From Plectosphaerella cucumerina (lineage: Eukaryota > Ascomycota > Sordariomycetes > Glomerellales > Plectosphaerellaceae), in the NCBI GenBank assembly GCA_020746995.1, contig JAGPXD010000006.1, positions 1 to 64,000 of the forward strand: a DNA stretch of 64,000 bases. Direction: 5' to 3'. The notes under the pieces are model-generated. The model saw nothing but the letters and a program-made list of their open reading frames with translations. It ran no database searches and was not told the origin of the DNA. The translations under genes were made by a program, and so were the position numbers. This document shows positions 1-9,996 of this stretch, in pieces; position 1 is the first letter of the stretch; every line of letters begins with the position of its first letter.

Positions 1-296
1 TTGGGCCCCTTGCCCCGATCTTCGAATTCGACACGGAGGAAGAAGTGATCAGGCTGGCCAACAACACCGAATTTGGCTTGGCGGGATACTTCTTCTCAAA
101 GGACATCGGTCGCGTCATGCGCGTTGCTCACAAGCTGAAAGTCGGCATGGTTGGTGCCAACACAGGCAAAATCAGTGCAGCCGAGGCGCCGTTCGGGGGT
201 GTCAAGGAGAGCGGTTACGGAAAAGAGGGGAGCCTGTACGGCCTGGCGGAGTATCAGAACATCAAGAGCATCACCATCGGGAACCTCAACATCTAG
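1..296 (+). CDS. Aldehyde dehydrogenase, C-terminal fragment (5' end outside window)
   Basis: The frame is open from the left edge and stops at 294-296. About 97 residues are visible. They match the C-terminal end of NAD(P)-dependent aldehyde dehydrogenases: IFEFDTEEEVIRLANNTEFGLAGY, then the conserved PFGGVKESGYGKEG segment that shapes the subunit interface, and a short tail. The pattern is closest to succinate-semialdehyde dehydrogenases (last step of the GABA shunt), but the catalytic Cys/Glu region is outside the window, so the substrate is inferred. No intron is seen in this part. Confidence 0.85.
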   Translation, partial: GPLAPIFEFDTEEEVIRLANNTEFGLAGYFFSKDIGRVMRVAHKLKVGMVGANTGKISAAEAPFGGVKESGYGKEGSLYGLAEYQNIKSITIGNLNI

Positions 297-589
297 ATAT
301 AGAGGATATAGCGACTGCTACCGTAGGTGCCCAAACCAATTGAAGCGACTGCCTTCTGTTGACTGGATTTTCCGACGCGACAGTTGGGTTCTTCAACTTC
401 AATTCTTCCAGCTGGAGGGGACTTACCCCCCGGTCCAGTGGAGCGGACTCGGACGGGGGCGGGCGCTCGGGGCCAGCAGTCGCCCGAAGCGCCGTGACTC
501 GGACTCGGCTGGCCACTGGCAGGAGAGGCCAGTTCGACTCCAACTTCTGCACCCAAGCAGTGGAGGCTAAACGTCACAACGTCAACACC
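297..589. promoter_or_regulatory. Spacer holding the GH5 promoter/5' leader
   Basis: This is the spacer between the aldehyde dehydrogenase stop and the GH5 start codon. The GH5 frame stays open upstream to 359, but the translation there is low-complexity and resembles no family, so I treat it as leader. It contains two ACTCGGAC words near 447 and 497. No TATA box or other motif was convincing. Confidence 0.4.
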
Positions 590-2968
590 ATGTCCAGACC
601 CTTTGCCGCGAGCGATTTCTCCGCGAGCGCTCTTGGGGGCCCAATCTCGTTCAAGAACGGCTCATTCGTCGATTCGCTCGGTCGCACTCTCTCTCTCCGA
701 GGACTGAACATTTCCGGAGCCAGCAAACTGCCCACCAAGCCCAATGGCCTCTCACACCTCACCGACGGCTTCTTCGAGCACCGCACGGTGACATTTGTCG
801 GCCGGCCATTTCCCCTCGACGAAGCACCGCTGCACTTTCGTCGTCTCCAGGCATGGGGTCTCCCTGTCGTCCGACTGCTGGTGACCTGGGAGTCCATCGG
901 CCACGCGGGACCAGACCCTTCGCAGCATCTCGACCTCGAGTACATCAGCTACCTCCGCGCACTCATCGAGCTCATGTCAGACTACGGCATCGTCTGTTTC
1001 ATCTGCGCCCATCAAGATGTTTGGAGCCGGTACAGCGGCGGCAGTGGTGCCCCCGGCTGGACGTTTGAGGTTGCGGGCCTCGATGTCGAAGCTTTCACCG
1101 ACACCGGCGCGGCATACATCCACGGACAGGACGAAAAGAGGCGAGAGACTACTCAGGTCAACGAAAAGGAGCCTCGCGGCCCATTCGTGTGGCCCTCGGG
1201 TTATCAGAAGCTGGCTGCATCGACCATGGCGACACTATTTTGGGCCGGAGAGGCACTGGCGCCAAAACTCATGTGCGCCCGACCCTGGAACGCGGGCCCC
1301 GACACGGCCACCGAACACGAGGTTTCAATTCAAGCCTTTCTTCAGGACGCCTTCATCGAAGCCTTCGGTCGCCTAGCAGACGAGGTCGCCGGCCTGGATG
1401 CCTGCCTCGGCTTCGAGCCACTCAATGAACCTCATCGGGGGCTCGTGAACCTGCATGGGTTTCACGGATGGAACTACGACACGGATCTGCACATCGGCCA
1501 CTACCCCACGCTTCTGCAGTCTCTCGCCCTCGCGAGCGGCTATTCGCAAGACGTGGACTACTATGTAAAATCTTGGCCGTTTCCGACCCGAGTATCCCAT
1601 CGATCCCGCGTCGATCCCAAAGGCCGCTCTGCCTGGCTTTCTGCGGACCACGATGCGAACCACGGCATGGGGAAGTGTGTCTGGCGTGCACACGGCGTCT
1701 GGGACTGGGACGAGGCCACCAAAGCGCCGCAAGTCTTGCGAGACGACTATTTCGAGACTGATCACCGACCTGGCCGCGCCGGCGTCAAACTGGAGTGGTA
1801 CCGCGACTGCTACGCGCCATTCCTGAAGCGCTTCTCCGATCGTGTGTCACGAAACTCATCTAGCACATGGTGCTTCGTCGAACCAATTCCCAACGAGTTC
1901 ATGCCCCGCTGGCCAGAGGCCGGCGATGTTCTCCCAGCAAGCAAGACCCGCCATCAGCAAATCGCGATCGCCACCCAGCGTCCTCGGAACTTCATCTTCG
2001 CCCCTCATTTCTACGACCTCAATGTTCTTTTCGCCAAGTATCATTCCTGGATGAGCGTCAACGTGCAGGGACTATCTCGTGGCATGTTTGTGCTCAAGGC
2101 ACTGTACTTTGGTGCCCAAGGGCTGCGCGAAAACTACCGTCTTCAGATCAGCAACATCCTGAGGCACGGCCGGGAGTCTCTCGGGCTCAATGTACCTGCC
2201 CTCATCGGCGAAGTCGGCATCCCATTCGACTTGAACGACAAATCCGCCTTCGCCACAGGCGACTACCACAAACAGCGCGAGCTCATGCATGCCCTGATTG
2301 GTGCCATGGAGGACAACTTCGTCGGCTTCACGTTGTGGAACTACAATCCACACAATCGCATGGAGTACGGTGATGGTTGGAACATGGAGGACTTCTCCAT
2401 CATCAACGGTGACGAGCGGTCCCCAGAGTCGCAGCTACTACCGGACCATCACAACTCGGACCACGAAGACGACGAGCTCTACCGCGGTGGAAGAGTCTTG
2501 GATGTTGTCATTCGCCCTTATGCGGTCAAGACTGCCGGTCAACCTACTCGATCAGCATGGGACCCGCGAACGCTGCGATTTGACTTTGAGTGGTCGAGTC
2601 CAGACTCCGGGCCTGAGAACGGTCTACTCACCAGGACAACCGAGATCTTTTTGCCACAGTATCATTATGCGAAGCAGGATCTCCAGATCCAGCTCAGTGA
2701 CGGAGACTGGTCGCTTGATCTCGACCGCCACACGCTTCGTGTTCAGCACGATGCCAGAGTGACGCACCATCGGTTGGTCGTGCAGCTTGCACGAGTGGAA
2801 GACCATCTTGCCACCCGGCAGCAGCAGGGACGAGACATTACACCAAGTTTCCCCTTCAACTTGATGCCCTCAAAGCTGGCTGCGTTCCACTTGGAGGGAA
2901 CTCAACTGATACTCGTGGCTTTTGTACCAGTGCTCGCTGCTTTGGCGGTGATGGCAGGACTGTCGTAA
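590..2968 (+). CDS. GH5 glycosidase, steryl-beta-glucosidase / glucocerebrosidase-like (EGCrP family)
   Basis: Single exon, 792 aa. The ATG at 590 is preferred because the protein then starts MSRPFAASDF and enters the conserved LSLRGLNISGASK strand that opens the GH5 barrel. The acid/base motif FEPLNEPHRG gives E280 and the nucleophile motif ALIGEVGIPFD gives E541. A C-terminal beta-sandwich follows, ending in a hydrophobic stretch (LILVAFVPVLAALAVMAG) that could be a membrane anchor. Length and architecture match fungal endoglycoceramidase-related proteins (GH5_12; Egh1 in yeast, EGCrP1/2 in Cryptococcus), which hydrolyse glucosylceramide or steryl glucosides inside the cell. No signal peptide is seen. 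Which of the two substrates is used cannot be told from sequence alone. Confidence 0.9.
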   Translation: MSRPFAASDFSASALGGPISFKNGSFVDSLGRTLSLRGLNISGASKLPTKPNGLSHLTDGFFEHRTVTFVGRPFPLDEAPLHFRRLQAWGLPVVRLLVTWESIGHAGPDPSQHLDLEYISYLRALIELMSDYGIVCFICAHQDVWSRYSGGSGAPGWTFEVAGLDVEAFTDTGAAYIHGQDEKRRETTQVNEKEPRGPFVWPSGYQKLAASTMATLFWAGEALAPKLMCARPWNAGPDTATEHEVSIQAFLQDAFIEAFGRLADEVAGLDACLGFEPLNEPHRGLVNLHGFHGWNYDTDLHIGHYPTLLQSLALASGYSQDVDYYVKSWPFPTRVSHRSRVDPKGRSAWLSADHDANHGMGKCVWRAHGVWDWDEATKAPQVLRDDYFETDHRPGRAGVKLEWYRDCYAPFLKRFSDRVSRNSSSTWCFVEPIPNEFMPRWPEAGDVLPASKTRHQQIAIATQRPRNFIFAPHFYDLNVLFAKYHSWMSVNVQGLSRGMFVLKALYFGAQGLRENYRLQISNILRHGRESLGLNVPALIGEVGIPFDLNDKSAFATGDYHKQRELMHALIGAMEDNFVGFTLWNYNPHNRMEYGDGWNMEDFSIINGDERSPESQLLPDHHNSDHEDDELYRGGRVLDVVIRPYAVKTAGQPTRSAWDPRTLRFDFEWSSPDSGPENGLLTRTTEIFLPQYHYAKQDLQIQLSDGDWSLDLDRHTLRVQHDARVTHHRLVVQLARVEDHLATRQQQGRDITPSFPFNLMPSKLAAFHLEGTQLILVAFVPVLAALAVMAGLS

Positions 2969-3086
2969 AGTACTCGCGTTCAGCCACCACATTGCCAGCT
3001 CGCATAGCTGGCTTTCATCAAACAATCATTCATGCCGTCTACAAGGTGGAACTTCAATTGTATCTTGAGCACCAAATGAACTCGGT

Positions 3087-5568
3087 TCATTCGTTGAGCA
3101 GCTCCCACGCTGTATGCATGTCGTGAAGCCATGACAGGTCTTGGACGTCAAAATTGAAGTCGGCAAGGTCCAGACCATCCAGATCCACGGCAGGCGGTGC
3201 AAATTCGTCCACGAAAAGCACGTCCTGGTCCCCAGTATGAAGACCGCCAGGGTCAATGGCAGATAGAGCGTTTGCCAGGTCACCATCAGGCTGTGGCGCT
3301 CCATTCCCGGCGTCGCCGCTGTGCCGCCTGCTCACGCCGGCCGACTCCCCTCTGCCTTCGGGGGCGACTTGCAGAATTTTGGTTGACAATATGTGCAGAG
3401 CGGCCACACATCGGCGTACAGAGTGGCGGAAGCCTTCGTGTGCCTTCAGAACCGACATGGCTTGCGCCCAAGATCGCGCGAGGTTTGCGATAGGGAAGGC
3501 CTCGGGACGGAGTCGAGCAGCGATCAAGACTGTGGCGGCCGTGTAGATGTAGTACACTCTATACCACCATGCCGGAAGCAGACCAATGGTGCCGTCATGA
3601 GTCTGGTGCTGCACGAGGTCTGCAATCATCGCTTGAGCCGTGGAGACACACAGCAGAGCGCCCTGCTCGAGCAGACGCGCTTGCAGACTGATCGAAGAGG
3701 GAGCTTCGCCAGGTGAGTGAGACAAACAAAACCGTGACAGAACGGGCCTCAGGAGAAGCATGCGAGCATGCAAGTATCTGTTCGACGTTAGAAACGCCAG
3801 AAAGCCAACTTTGAAGACTTACCGCATTCGTAGTATGACCGTCTGCCTTCGGTGAATTTCATCCGTCGTAACGGCAAGCTCACTCCACTGAAGGTGCCTA
3901 GGCAGGCGGCTTTCCCATTTGCTCAAGCATCGATCCAGGCGAACGACGACATCAAGATCGTCCCCTTCGTATTCTGAACTGTCGGCATCCGGGAGTGATT
4001 CTTTGTGGCCCGCAGAGGCATTGGATGTGCCATACAATTCGTTGATGGTCCTGTTGATGATCTCGTAGAGGCGTACTGACTTGACAAAAAAGGATATCCG
4101 GTCTGTTTTACCAGGGTCCGCAACCGAAGCTTCTTCCGCCACTGGGAATGGGACTGCCGCCGTGGAGTGGCCGGAGATCATAGGGGGCCGGCCATGCGTT
4201 ACCGAAACCATCCTAGGAAGGCAGGTCAGCTGCGAAATTCTGCTATGGTTGATGATATCTCACCTGTCCATCAGCACACACCCGTACCACACTCTGCGGA
4301 TGAGCTCTCGTCCCTCGACATCGGCCCTGTCTGCAGATGTCTCGCAAAGGTGCATTCCCAAGCTCTGAGCGTTCCGAATGGCGCAGCCAACGACCATCCA
4401 TGTTAGATGAGGCTGGTCGGTGCTCTGGAGGAACTGGCTTGCCAGGAGCAGATACTGCACAAGCTCGAGTGATCCAGATTGAATCATGTGGAATGGCTGA
4501 AGCTCCTGTGCTCTCTGGATATAGTCCGAGCTTGACTTGTCCCGAGCTTCGGGGCTAAGGGTCTCCACGAGCTGTGTTGACAGGGCAAGTACCACGTTGA
4601 GAGTCGCAACAAACAACTGCTCGTCAACGTCGAGGCGGGTCCCCGCAAAGATGGCATCGTATGCCCGGCGCCACCGAGTCTTGTCTAGAAATGGGTAGAG
4701 AGGGTCGACGTAGAACCAGTAAAGTTCCATGAGATGATCTGCCTGTCTTCGGGGCGGAAGAACATACGTAACATCCGATGCGGCAAACTCGGTATGAGGA
4801 GGAATCTTCGCAGACCCTAGCAACGTCGGGCCTTCCGTTCTGGGCGGGTTTTTGTTGGGCCTGTGCAGCCTCGTGTCTATTGCCCTCTTGATCTGGGCCG
4901 TGAATGAGCCCGCGCTGCTGCTCCCGAAGAACTCCCGCGTGCTCGTGCCTTCATCGATGACAGTGGTCATGGAGTCAATAACAGAGGGGCTTGAGGTGTT
5001 TGCAGTGACAATAGGACCCCCGAGAATGCTGCGACGCTGTTCCTCGCGTGCATGGCTTCCAGCCGTCGAGGTCGAGGGCGGACCAGTGGGATATCCTGTT
5101 GATGACAGACGTCTGTCGGTTTGGAAAGGAGAAGCCGGGCTCCGCCCCGCGGCGACAGACGCAGCGGCAGGCGGCGATGGCCCTGGGTATAGATGAGGTT
5201 GTATGGGCAAAGGCCGTGCGTCTGTCCGCTTTGAAGTATCCGTCGTTGACCAAAGACCTGGAGGCGCAGTGGGAGGGATCGCTGTCCTCGACGCTCGACC
5301 TACGGCGGTTGGGCCGGCATCATCGTTGCTATACCGGCACGTATCGCGCAGACTGAGCTTCCGTGAGCAATATCCACAAGCTGAGATGGGGTGTCAGTCA
5401 TTGTCCTCAGTTCTTTAAACGCCGCAGGCCGGCCGGGCACATACCGGGACGGTTGCCATCACACCGGACCTTTTTGGCTCGACAAGTCTCACAAGCCACG
5501 TCGATCTTGAGCCTCTTTGGCCGATGGCTGGTAGTACCGTTATCGCCCTGGCTCTGCGTGCCATCCAT
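3087..5568 (-). CDS. Zn2Cys6 transcription factor with fungal-specific TF domain; candidate regulator of the adjacent cluster
   Basis: Four exons, transcribed leftward: 5568-5445, 5380-4264, 4212-3823, 3777-3087; 773 aa in frame. Introns of 64, 51 and 45 nt have GT/AG ends. The zinc binuclear cluster is split by intron 1: C26, C29, C36 on exon 1; C43, C46, C56 on exon 2 (C-x2-C-x6-C-x6-C-x2-C-x9-C), preceded by basic RPKRLK. A Pro/Ser-rich linker follows. The fungal_trans regulatory domain then contains LYWFYVDPLYPFLDKT and RRVWYGCVLMDRMVSVTHGRP, the latter restored by intron 2. The C-terminus is acidic, as in an activation region. Its position beside GFA, hydrolase and dioxygenase genes suggests the pathway-specific regulator. 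Its own upstream region carries phased TCCGAG repeats, which may mean autoregulation (inference). Confidence 0.88.
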
Positions 5569-5775
5569 CTGCAGTGAAGCTCGACACTGGGCTGCCGAGA
5601 CAGGGGCTCGTCCGAGGGTTCCGGGTCGGGAGTCTTCGACGGGAGAGAGTCTCGCACAATTTCGGCACGGGTTGAATGTGGGGGAAGAGCTCGGAACCAG
5701 AAATGCGGGGGACGCAGCTTCATATTGCAACTCCTACAGGAGGTCCCACTATCTTCTCCAGGGGGAGCTGAGGGC

Positions 5776-5821
5776 TCCGAGCCGCTGTGCACACATCCGA
5801 GCGCATCCGAGCCGTTCCGAG
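5776..5821. promoter_or_regulatory. Phased TCCGAG direct-repeat array upstream of the regulator
   Basis: TCCGAG occurs at 5776, 5796, 5806 and 5816 in the same orientation, so the last three lie one helical turn (10 bp) apart. Further half-sites are at 5611 (TCCGAG) and 5691 (TCGGA). The array lies 208-253 bp upstream of the regulator ATG. CCG/CGG triplets are the usual contacts of Zn2Cys6 proteins. Binding is inferred. Confidence 0.4.
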
Positions 5822-5912
5822 ACCTGGGCGTTCTTCCTATTTTCGCATTTCCTCCCACTGGGACACGCCCTCCGAGGCCGCCATCCACTGCGGCCGGTTT
5901 TTGACGAATATC

Positions 5913-6370
5913 TCATTCTGTGGCTTGATGGACAAGCTTGGTATCGGTCAACACTGCTGACTCCAGATGCACCAGCATGTCGCTAGGGAAGACGTACCCA
6001 TCTTCAAGTAGAGTTGTTCTAATGAGGAGAAATTTGCCCTTGGCAGCATTTGGCACTGTCCACAGCGGGCAGCCACATGTACGACAGAAAGCCTTCAGCT
6101 TTGGGCTGCCGCTTGACGTATCTGTGAATGTGTACTCGCTGATCGCGTCGTCCGCCACGGTGAGTTGCACGTCCGGCTCAGCAAACTTGGCGATCTTGAT
6201 AGGTCAGTGTTTGCATCGTGACATTGGATCTGAATATTCACCAATTGGTGGCTTCCTCCTGCCCCCTTTGTGCAATGTTGGCAGAAGCAGGAGAGCACAG
6301 CAGCTGGTTCTCCGCTGATGGCCAGGCGGACGGCGCCGCAGAGGCACGAGCCAGTGTAAGGTGCAGGCAT
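5913..6370 (-). CDS. GFA-domain protein (glutathione-dependent formaldehyde-activating / Mss4-like)
   Basis: Two exons (6370-6242, 6194-5913; intron 47 nt), 136 aa. The zinc ligands of the GFA fold are all present: C9-x-C11 in GSCLCGAV, C28-x-C30-x2-C33 in SCFCQHC, and C80-x2-C83 in FCRTCGCPLW. The splice joins GGSHQL to IAKFAEP, which restores the usual spacing. GFA proteins bind glutathione; the family name comes from bacterial S-hydroxymethyl-glutathione synthase, but most fungal members have no proven reaction. Here it sits between a regulator and the hydrolase/dioxygenase pair of a gentisate route, whose maleylpyruvate isomerase step is glutathione-dependent. I infer, without proof, that it could serve that step. 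No other isomerase (GST zeta or DinB type) is visible nearby. Confidence 0.85.
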
Positions 6371-6527
6371 TGTGGCTGGAATGGAGATTGCCGATGGTGC
6401 TTCAGGTGCTGGGGGCAAAAGAGAAGTGGCCGTGCAGCGACTACGCCAGTAATATATGCGCTGAGTCCCCCCTCTGCGGGCCTCTCGGTCACCCAGCCCG
6501 CCCCGACACAAGTGGCGGTCGGCTGTT

Positions 6528-6535
6528 CCGATCGG
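6528..6535. promoter_or_regulatory. CCGATCGG palindrome upstream of the GFA gene
   Basis: Perfect 8-bp palindrome, 158 bp upstream of the GFA ATG, within GTTCCGATCGGGGCT. The same 15-mer with one mismatch occurs at 12246-12260 before the transporter gene. A half-site TCGGAG follows at 6544. It resembles an everted CGG-triplet site (CCG-N2-CGG) for a Zn2Cys6 factor. Binding is inferred. Confidence 0.4.
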
Positions 6536-6669
6536 GGCTGTCCTCGGAGCTGGTCCGGATCACCCGGCCACTGTCAACCCAAGGGCGCCTTCATCAGAGG
6601 TTGACCTCGTAATGTATACTCCAATTATCTCCTCTTGATAATATTCTATTTCTGTTTTGTCTATCATGT

Positions 6670-7646
6670 CTATTCAAAGGCCATCTTGTTGCGCAGCGAG
6701 CCCAGCTTGCTTATCCGGACCTCGACAAGATCGCCGTCGTTGAGATACCGGGGCTCCTTCATTCCCATCGCAACACCGGAAGGAGTGCCGGTGAGGATGA
6801 TTGTGCCGGCCTGAAGCGTGGTTCCTTGGCTGCAGAAGCTGACGATTTCCTCCACACCGAAGAGCAGGTCGCCAGTGCTAGTGTTTTGGCGTTCTTCGCC
6901 GTTGACAAGGGTTTGTAGGCGAAGGTCTGAGGCGTTGCCCACGACTGTGGGGGAGACGAGGATGGGGCTCAGGGGCGCGAACTTGTCAAATCCCTTGCTG
7001 AAGCACCATTGGGGGACGCCGCCCGCCTTCTTAGGGTCCCTCTGCCATCCACGGCAGGATACATCGTTGCAAGCAACGTATCCGGCAATGTAGGACAGGA
7101 CATCGCTCTTGGCGATGTTCTTGCCAGTCTTTCCGATGACAATGGCCTGTAGTTTTGCGATCAGTCTCGGGGCGGTCAGCTCCTCGATTGGTGACATACC
7201 AGTTCTCCCTCGTAGTCAATCGTGCCATCCTGGGCAATCTTGGGGATCGGAATGTCCTCATCATGCCCCGCAATCGATGTCTGGGGCTTGATGAAGACGG
7301 AAGGGAACGGCGGCGGTGTCCGGCCACCCTCCTTGACTAGGAACGAGTAAGCTTCAAGTTGGGTTCAGACAGAGAACGAGGACTCACTGTGCTCCTTGTA
7401 GTTCAGCCCGATGCAGCGAATAATCGGGACATCGTCTGGCCGGAAAAGCTCCAGCAGCGCCTTGACATGGATCTTTTCGCCCTTCTCGGTTGCTGACACA
7501 GCGCTGGGACCCTTGTATTCAGTGGCCCAGAGCTCGTTCTTCGCCAGAAGTTCGGGAAGCTCGCTGGCGTCTGAGATCGCAGGCTCACCAAAGGCCTCCC
7601 GGCCATTGTCGTCGACGAAGCGAATGAGTCGGTTCCAGGTAGACAT
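6670..7646 (-). CDS. Fumarylacetoacetate hydrolase family enzyme, probable fumarylpyruvate hydrolase
   Basis: Three exons (7646-7388, 7336-7200, 7146-6670; introns 51 and 53 nt), 290 aa. Exon 1 ends in IIRCIGLNYKEH, exon 2 carries PPPFPSVFIKPQTSIAGHDEDIP, and exon 3 carries the catalytic core. The metal ligands are E129 and E131 (DYEGEL, at the exon 2/3 junction) and D160 (GYVACNDVSCRGWQ). TIILTGTPSGVAMGM near the C-terminus is the family signature. Relatives are acylpyruvases, fumarylpyruvate hydrolases and oxaloacetate tautomerases. The divergent gentisate-dioxygenase neighbour, with only 530 bp between start codons, favours cleavage of fumarylpyruvate to fumarate and pyruvate. No mitochondrial presequence is evident, so it is probably cytosolic. 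Confidence 0.85.
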
Positions 7647-8176
7647 TTTGGAGGTGAATGCAGTTATTCTTGATGCTCCGTTCAGTATGAGAGGGCACTT
7701 GTTGCAAGAAAGCATCATCTTCAAGTACCGAAGTCGAGACCTGGTGCCCCGCGAGATGCATCCAATCAAACGCTGGTCCGATCGGAGGTCGGGCAAGCGG
7801 CCAGGGGCTGGGCGATACACCCAATGATTGAGACATCCGCTCGGAACGCGGACCTACCTTACCTTATCCAAGACACCAGTTCCGAAGCATCGCCACTACC
7901 GGTCAGTCGGAGGTGCGACGAAACTGTAGGTGTTTGGGGCATGGCCGGAACACGTCCGCTTGGGTCACCGAAGTGGTGTGTTTGAATCGCTACTAGTACA
8001 TGGCTTCAAGCTTACATCTTCAAAATCGAAGCCGACTCGAATCCAACGTTTTGGCCGTCATCACGTCCTTTTCCATCACTCTGATCATACAAGACTGGGA
8101 GTCACCAGATAAGTCAAGCAAAGACGTTTGCGCCACCAACTGTATCGGCTCCAGCTTCCTACCAAGCAACAAGATC
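7647..8176. promoter_or_regulatory. Shared divergent promoter of the hydrolase and dioxygenase genes, with CCG-N2-CGG sites
   Basis: This 530-bp spacer holds the perfect palindrome CCGATCGG at 7778-7785 and a related CCGCTCGG at 7837-7844. Half-sites TCCGA (7881) and TCGGAG (7907) lie further along. CCTACCTTACCTTA near 7852-7865 is a pyrimidine-rich word of a kind also seen in other spacers here. Sites in the middle of a divergent promoter would let one factor drive both catabolic genes (inference). Confidence 0.45.
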
Positions 8177-9287
8177 ATGGGGGCTTTCGTTAGCACAGCC
8201 GCGCAGCCGGCGGCGGAAAACGAGTCCGAGGAGATGAAGAAGTTCCTCAACGTCCTGCCATCGCAGCATCTGGAGCCACTTTGGTCGCAGATGAACACAA
8301 TGGTACCCCCGACACCTAACCCAACCGCTGTTGCGCACATGTGGAAGTATGAAGAGGCATTGCCTCATCTCCAAAACGCTGGCCGCCTTGTTCCTGAGGA
8401 AAAGGCAGAGCGAAGGGTCCTCATGCTGGTGAACCCGAGCATGCGTAAGTCGGCACCCTGGGTTCAAGTCTGATCTCCCGTCTCATTGACACAAAACCCA
8501 GAATCACCATACACAACTGACACCATCTATGGTGGCCTTCAGCTGGTGAACCCGGGAGAGACGGCCCCCGCTCACAGGCACATTGCATTTGCCTGTCGCT
8601 TCATCATCGACGGCGTCGGCTTCACAGCCGTCGAGGGCAAGAAAATGCCATTGATACGTGGCGACGTGGTAGTCACCCCGACTTGGCACTGGCATGATCA
8701 TGGAAATGAAAGCGACAGCCCAGTCGTTTGGCTCGACATGCTCAACCTTCCACTTTTCCGCTTTGCACCGGTGCACTTTGCCGAAGGCTACTCGGACCCT
8801 CGATACCCCAGCAAGTATGTTGTTATTACTCTTGAGCAGCCCAACTCCCCCTCAATCCTTGCACAGCTTGCTAATTTACTAAAGGCCTTGCGACCCATGC
8901 GAGTGGCGTCATCCATGGGCACCTGTTCAGGCAGCCTTGGATGCTTCTCAGGGTCCATCAGCTGTGTATCACTACAAGAACGCTGACGGGAAGCCACTTT
9001 CCAACATTCTCGGAGTTCAGGCTGAGAGGCTAAGCCCAGGGGCTGTTGTGGAGTCGCAGGAGAGCTGCTCCTACATCTACCACTGTTATGAAGGTCATGG
9101 CAGAACGGAGGTTGAGATCCCTGCTGGGCAGAAAGTTGTGTTCACCTGGCAGTCCAGAGACACATTTGCGGTGCCCACATGGTCGAAGATCAGGCACATC
9201 AACGAGTCCAAGACGGAAGCAGCCTACCTCGTGGCATGTCATGATGGGCCATTCCTCGACTGTCTGGGTCTGAGGAGGCCGACTTGA
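8177..9287 (+). CDS. Gentisate 1,2-dioxygenase-like bicupin
   Basis: Three exons (8177-8444, 8502-8814, 8885-9287; introns 57 and 70 nt), 327 aa. The first cupin carries the metal site: GETAPAHRH (H114, H116) followed by AFACRFIIDGVGFTAVEGKKM and WHWHDHGN (151-158), which supplies the third histidine. The splice at 8814/8885 restores YPSKPCDPCEWRHPWAP. The second cupin (YIYHCYEGHGRTEVEIPAGQ) lacks a full ligand set, as is usual in the family. The enzyme opens the gentisate ring with Fe(II) and O2 to maleylpyruvate. 1-Hydroxy-2-naphthoate dioxygenases look similar, so the substrate call leans on the neighbours. MKKFLNVLPSQHLEPLW at residue 22 could be an alternative start. Confidence 0.88.
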
Positions 9288-9996
9288 CACCCCACGGCCA
9301 GGTAGCATCATGCATGTGTGGAGCAAACCCTGTCAGTGATTCAAGTAGCATCTTAATTCGAGAATGAAGAATAAAGCAGCAGCGTTTTGAAATTCTTCTG
9401 CTGTACTCATCTACATGATTCAGCGAGCACACGAGCACACACTCAAGCTCTAGAGAGCGGGAGCATTCGTTCGTGACGAGGTTGAGGATATTGGCTTCAT
9501 CCGAACACGAAGCTCCAAGCAGTATCAGGATCCGCCGTTGTAAGCCTCGGAAGCGACGTGAAAGTCTTGACAAGCCATGTTTCTATCCGAGTACTATTGC
9601 CGGGTTCGGAGACTCGTCCTATGGGGGACTTTGTTCATGCCGGTGCGGATCATGTTGCGGCCAAGTCACATATCTACCAGGTAGCTCTCCGTAGAAAGAC
9701 TTTGCTGACTTCGGTGAGGGAAGGGTTAATTCTATTCATGTCGTTCACAATGTATGATCCAAATGCAATCCTCCCTTCTCATGATGACCATACATGGGTA
9801 AGGCGATGGAAACCACAAACACTGACACTACGATGTTGTCCTCTCCGTTGCTGACAGAAGATCACAACGAAATGAGTCAATTCGCATGAGATGTGTAATA
9901 ATACCATGTTTCTACATTAGACTTGACTACGAGGTACCTGGAGGTCCAGACGTGGACCTCTGGGGAGTATGGAGTCCTGCTTCGAGAGAAATTTGA
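9288..9996. other. Convergent spacer without a recognised gene
   Basis: The dioxygenase and transporter genes end towards each other across this 709-bp spacer. Short open frames here show no conserved motif and lack consistent splice sites. It probably holds the two 3' untranslated regions. Confidence 0.5.

Noticed and set aside
359..589. N-terminal extension of the GH5 protein by 77 codons
   Set aside because: The extra peptide is low-complexity and unlike the family; the ATG at 590 leads directly into the conserved GH5 start.
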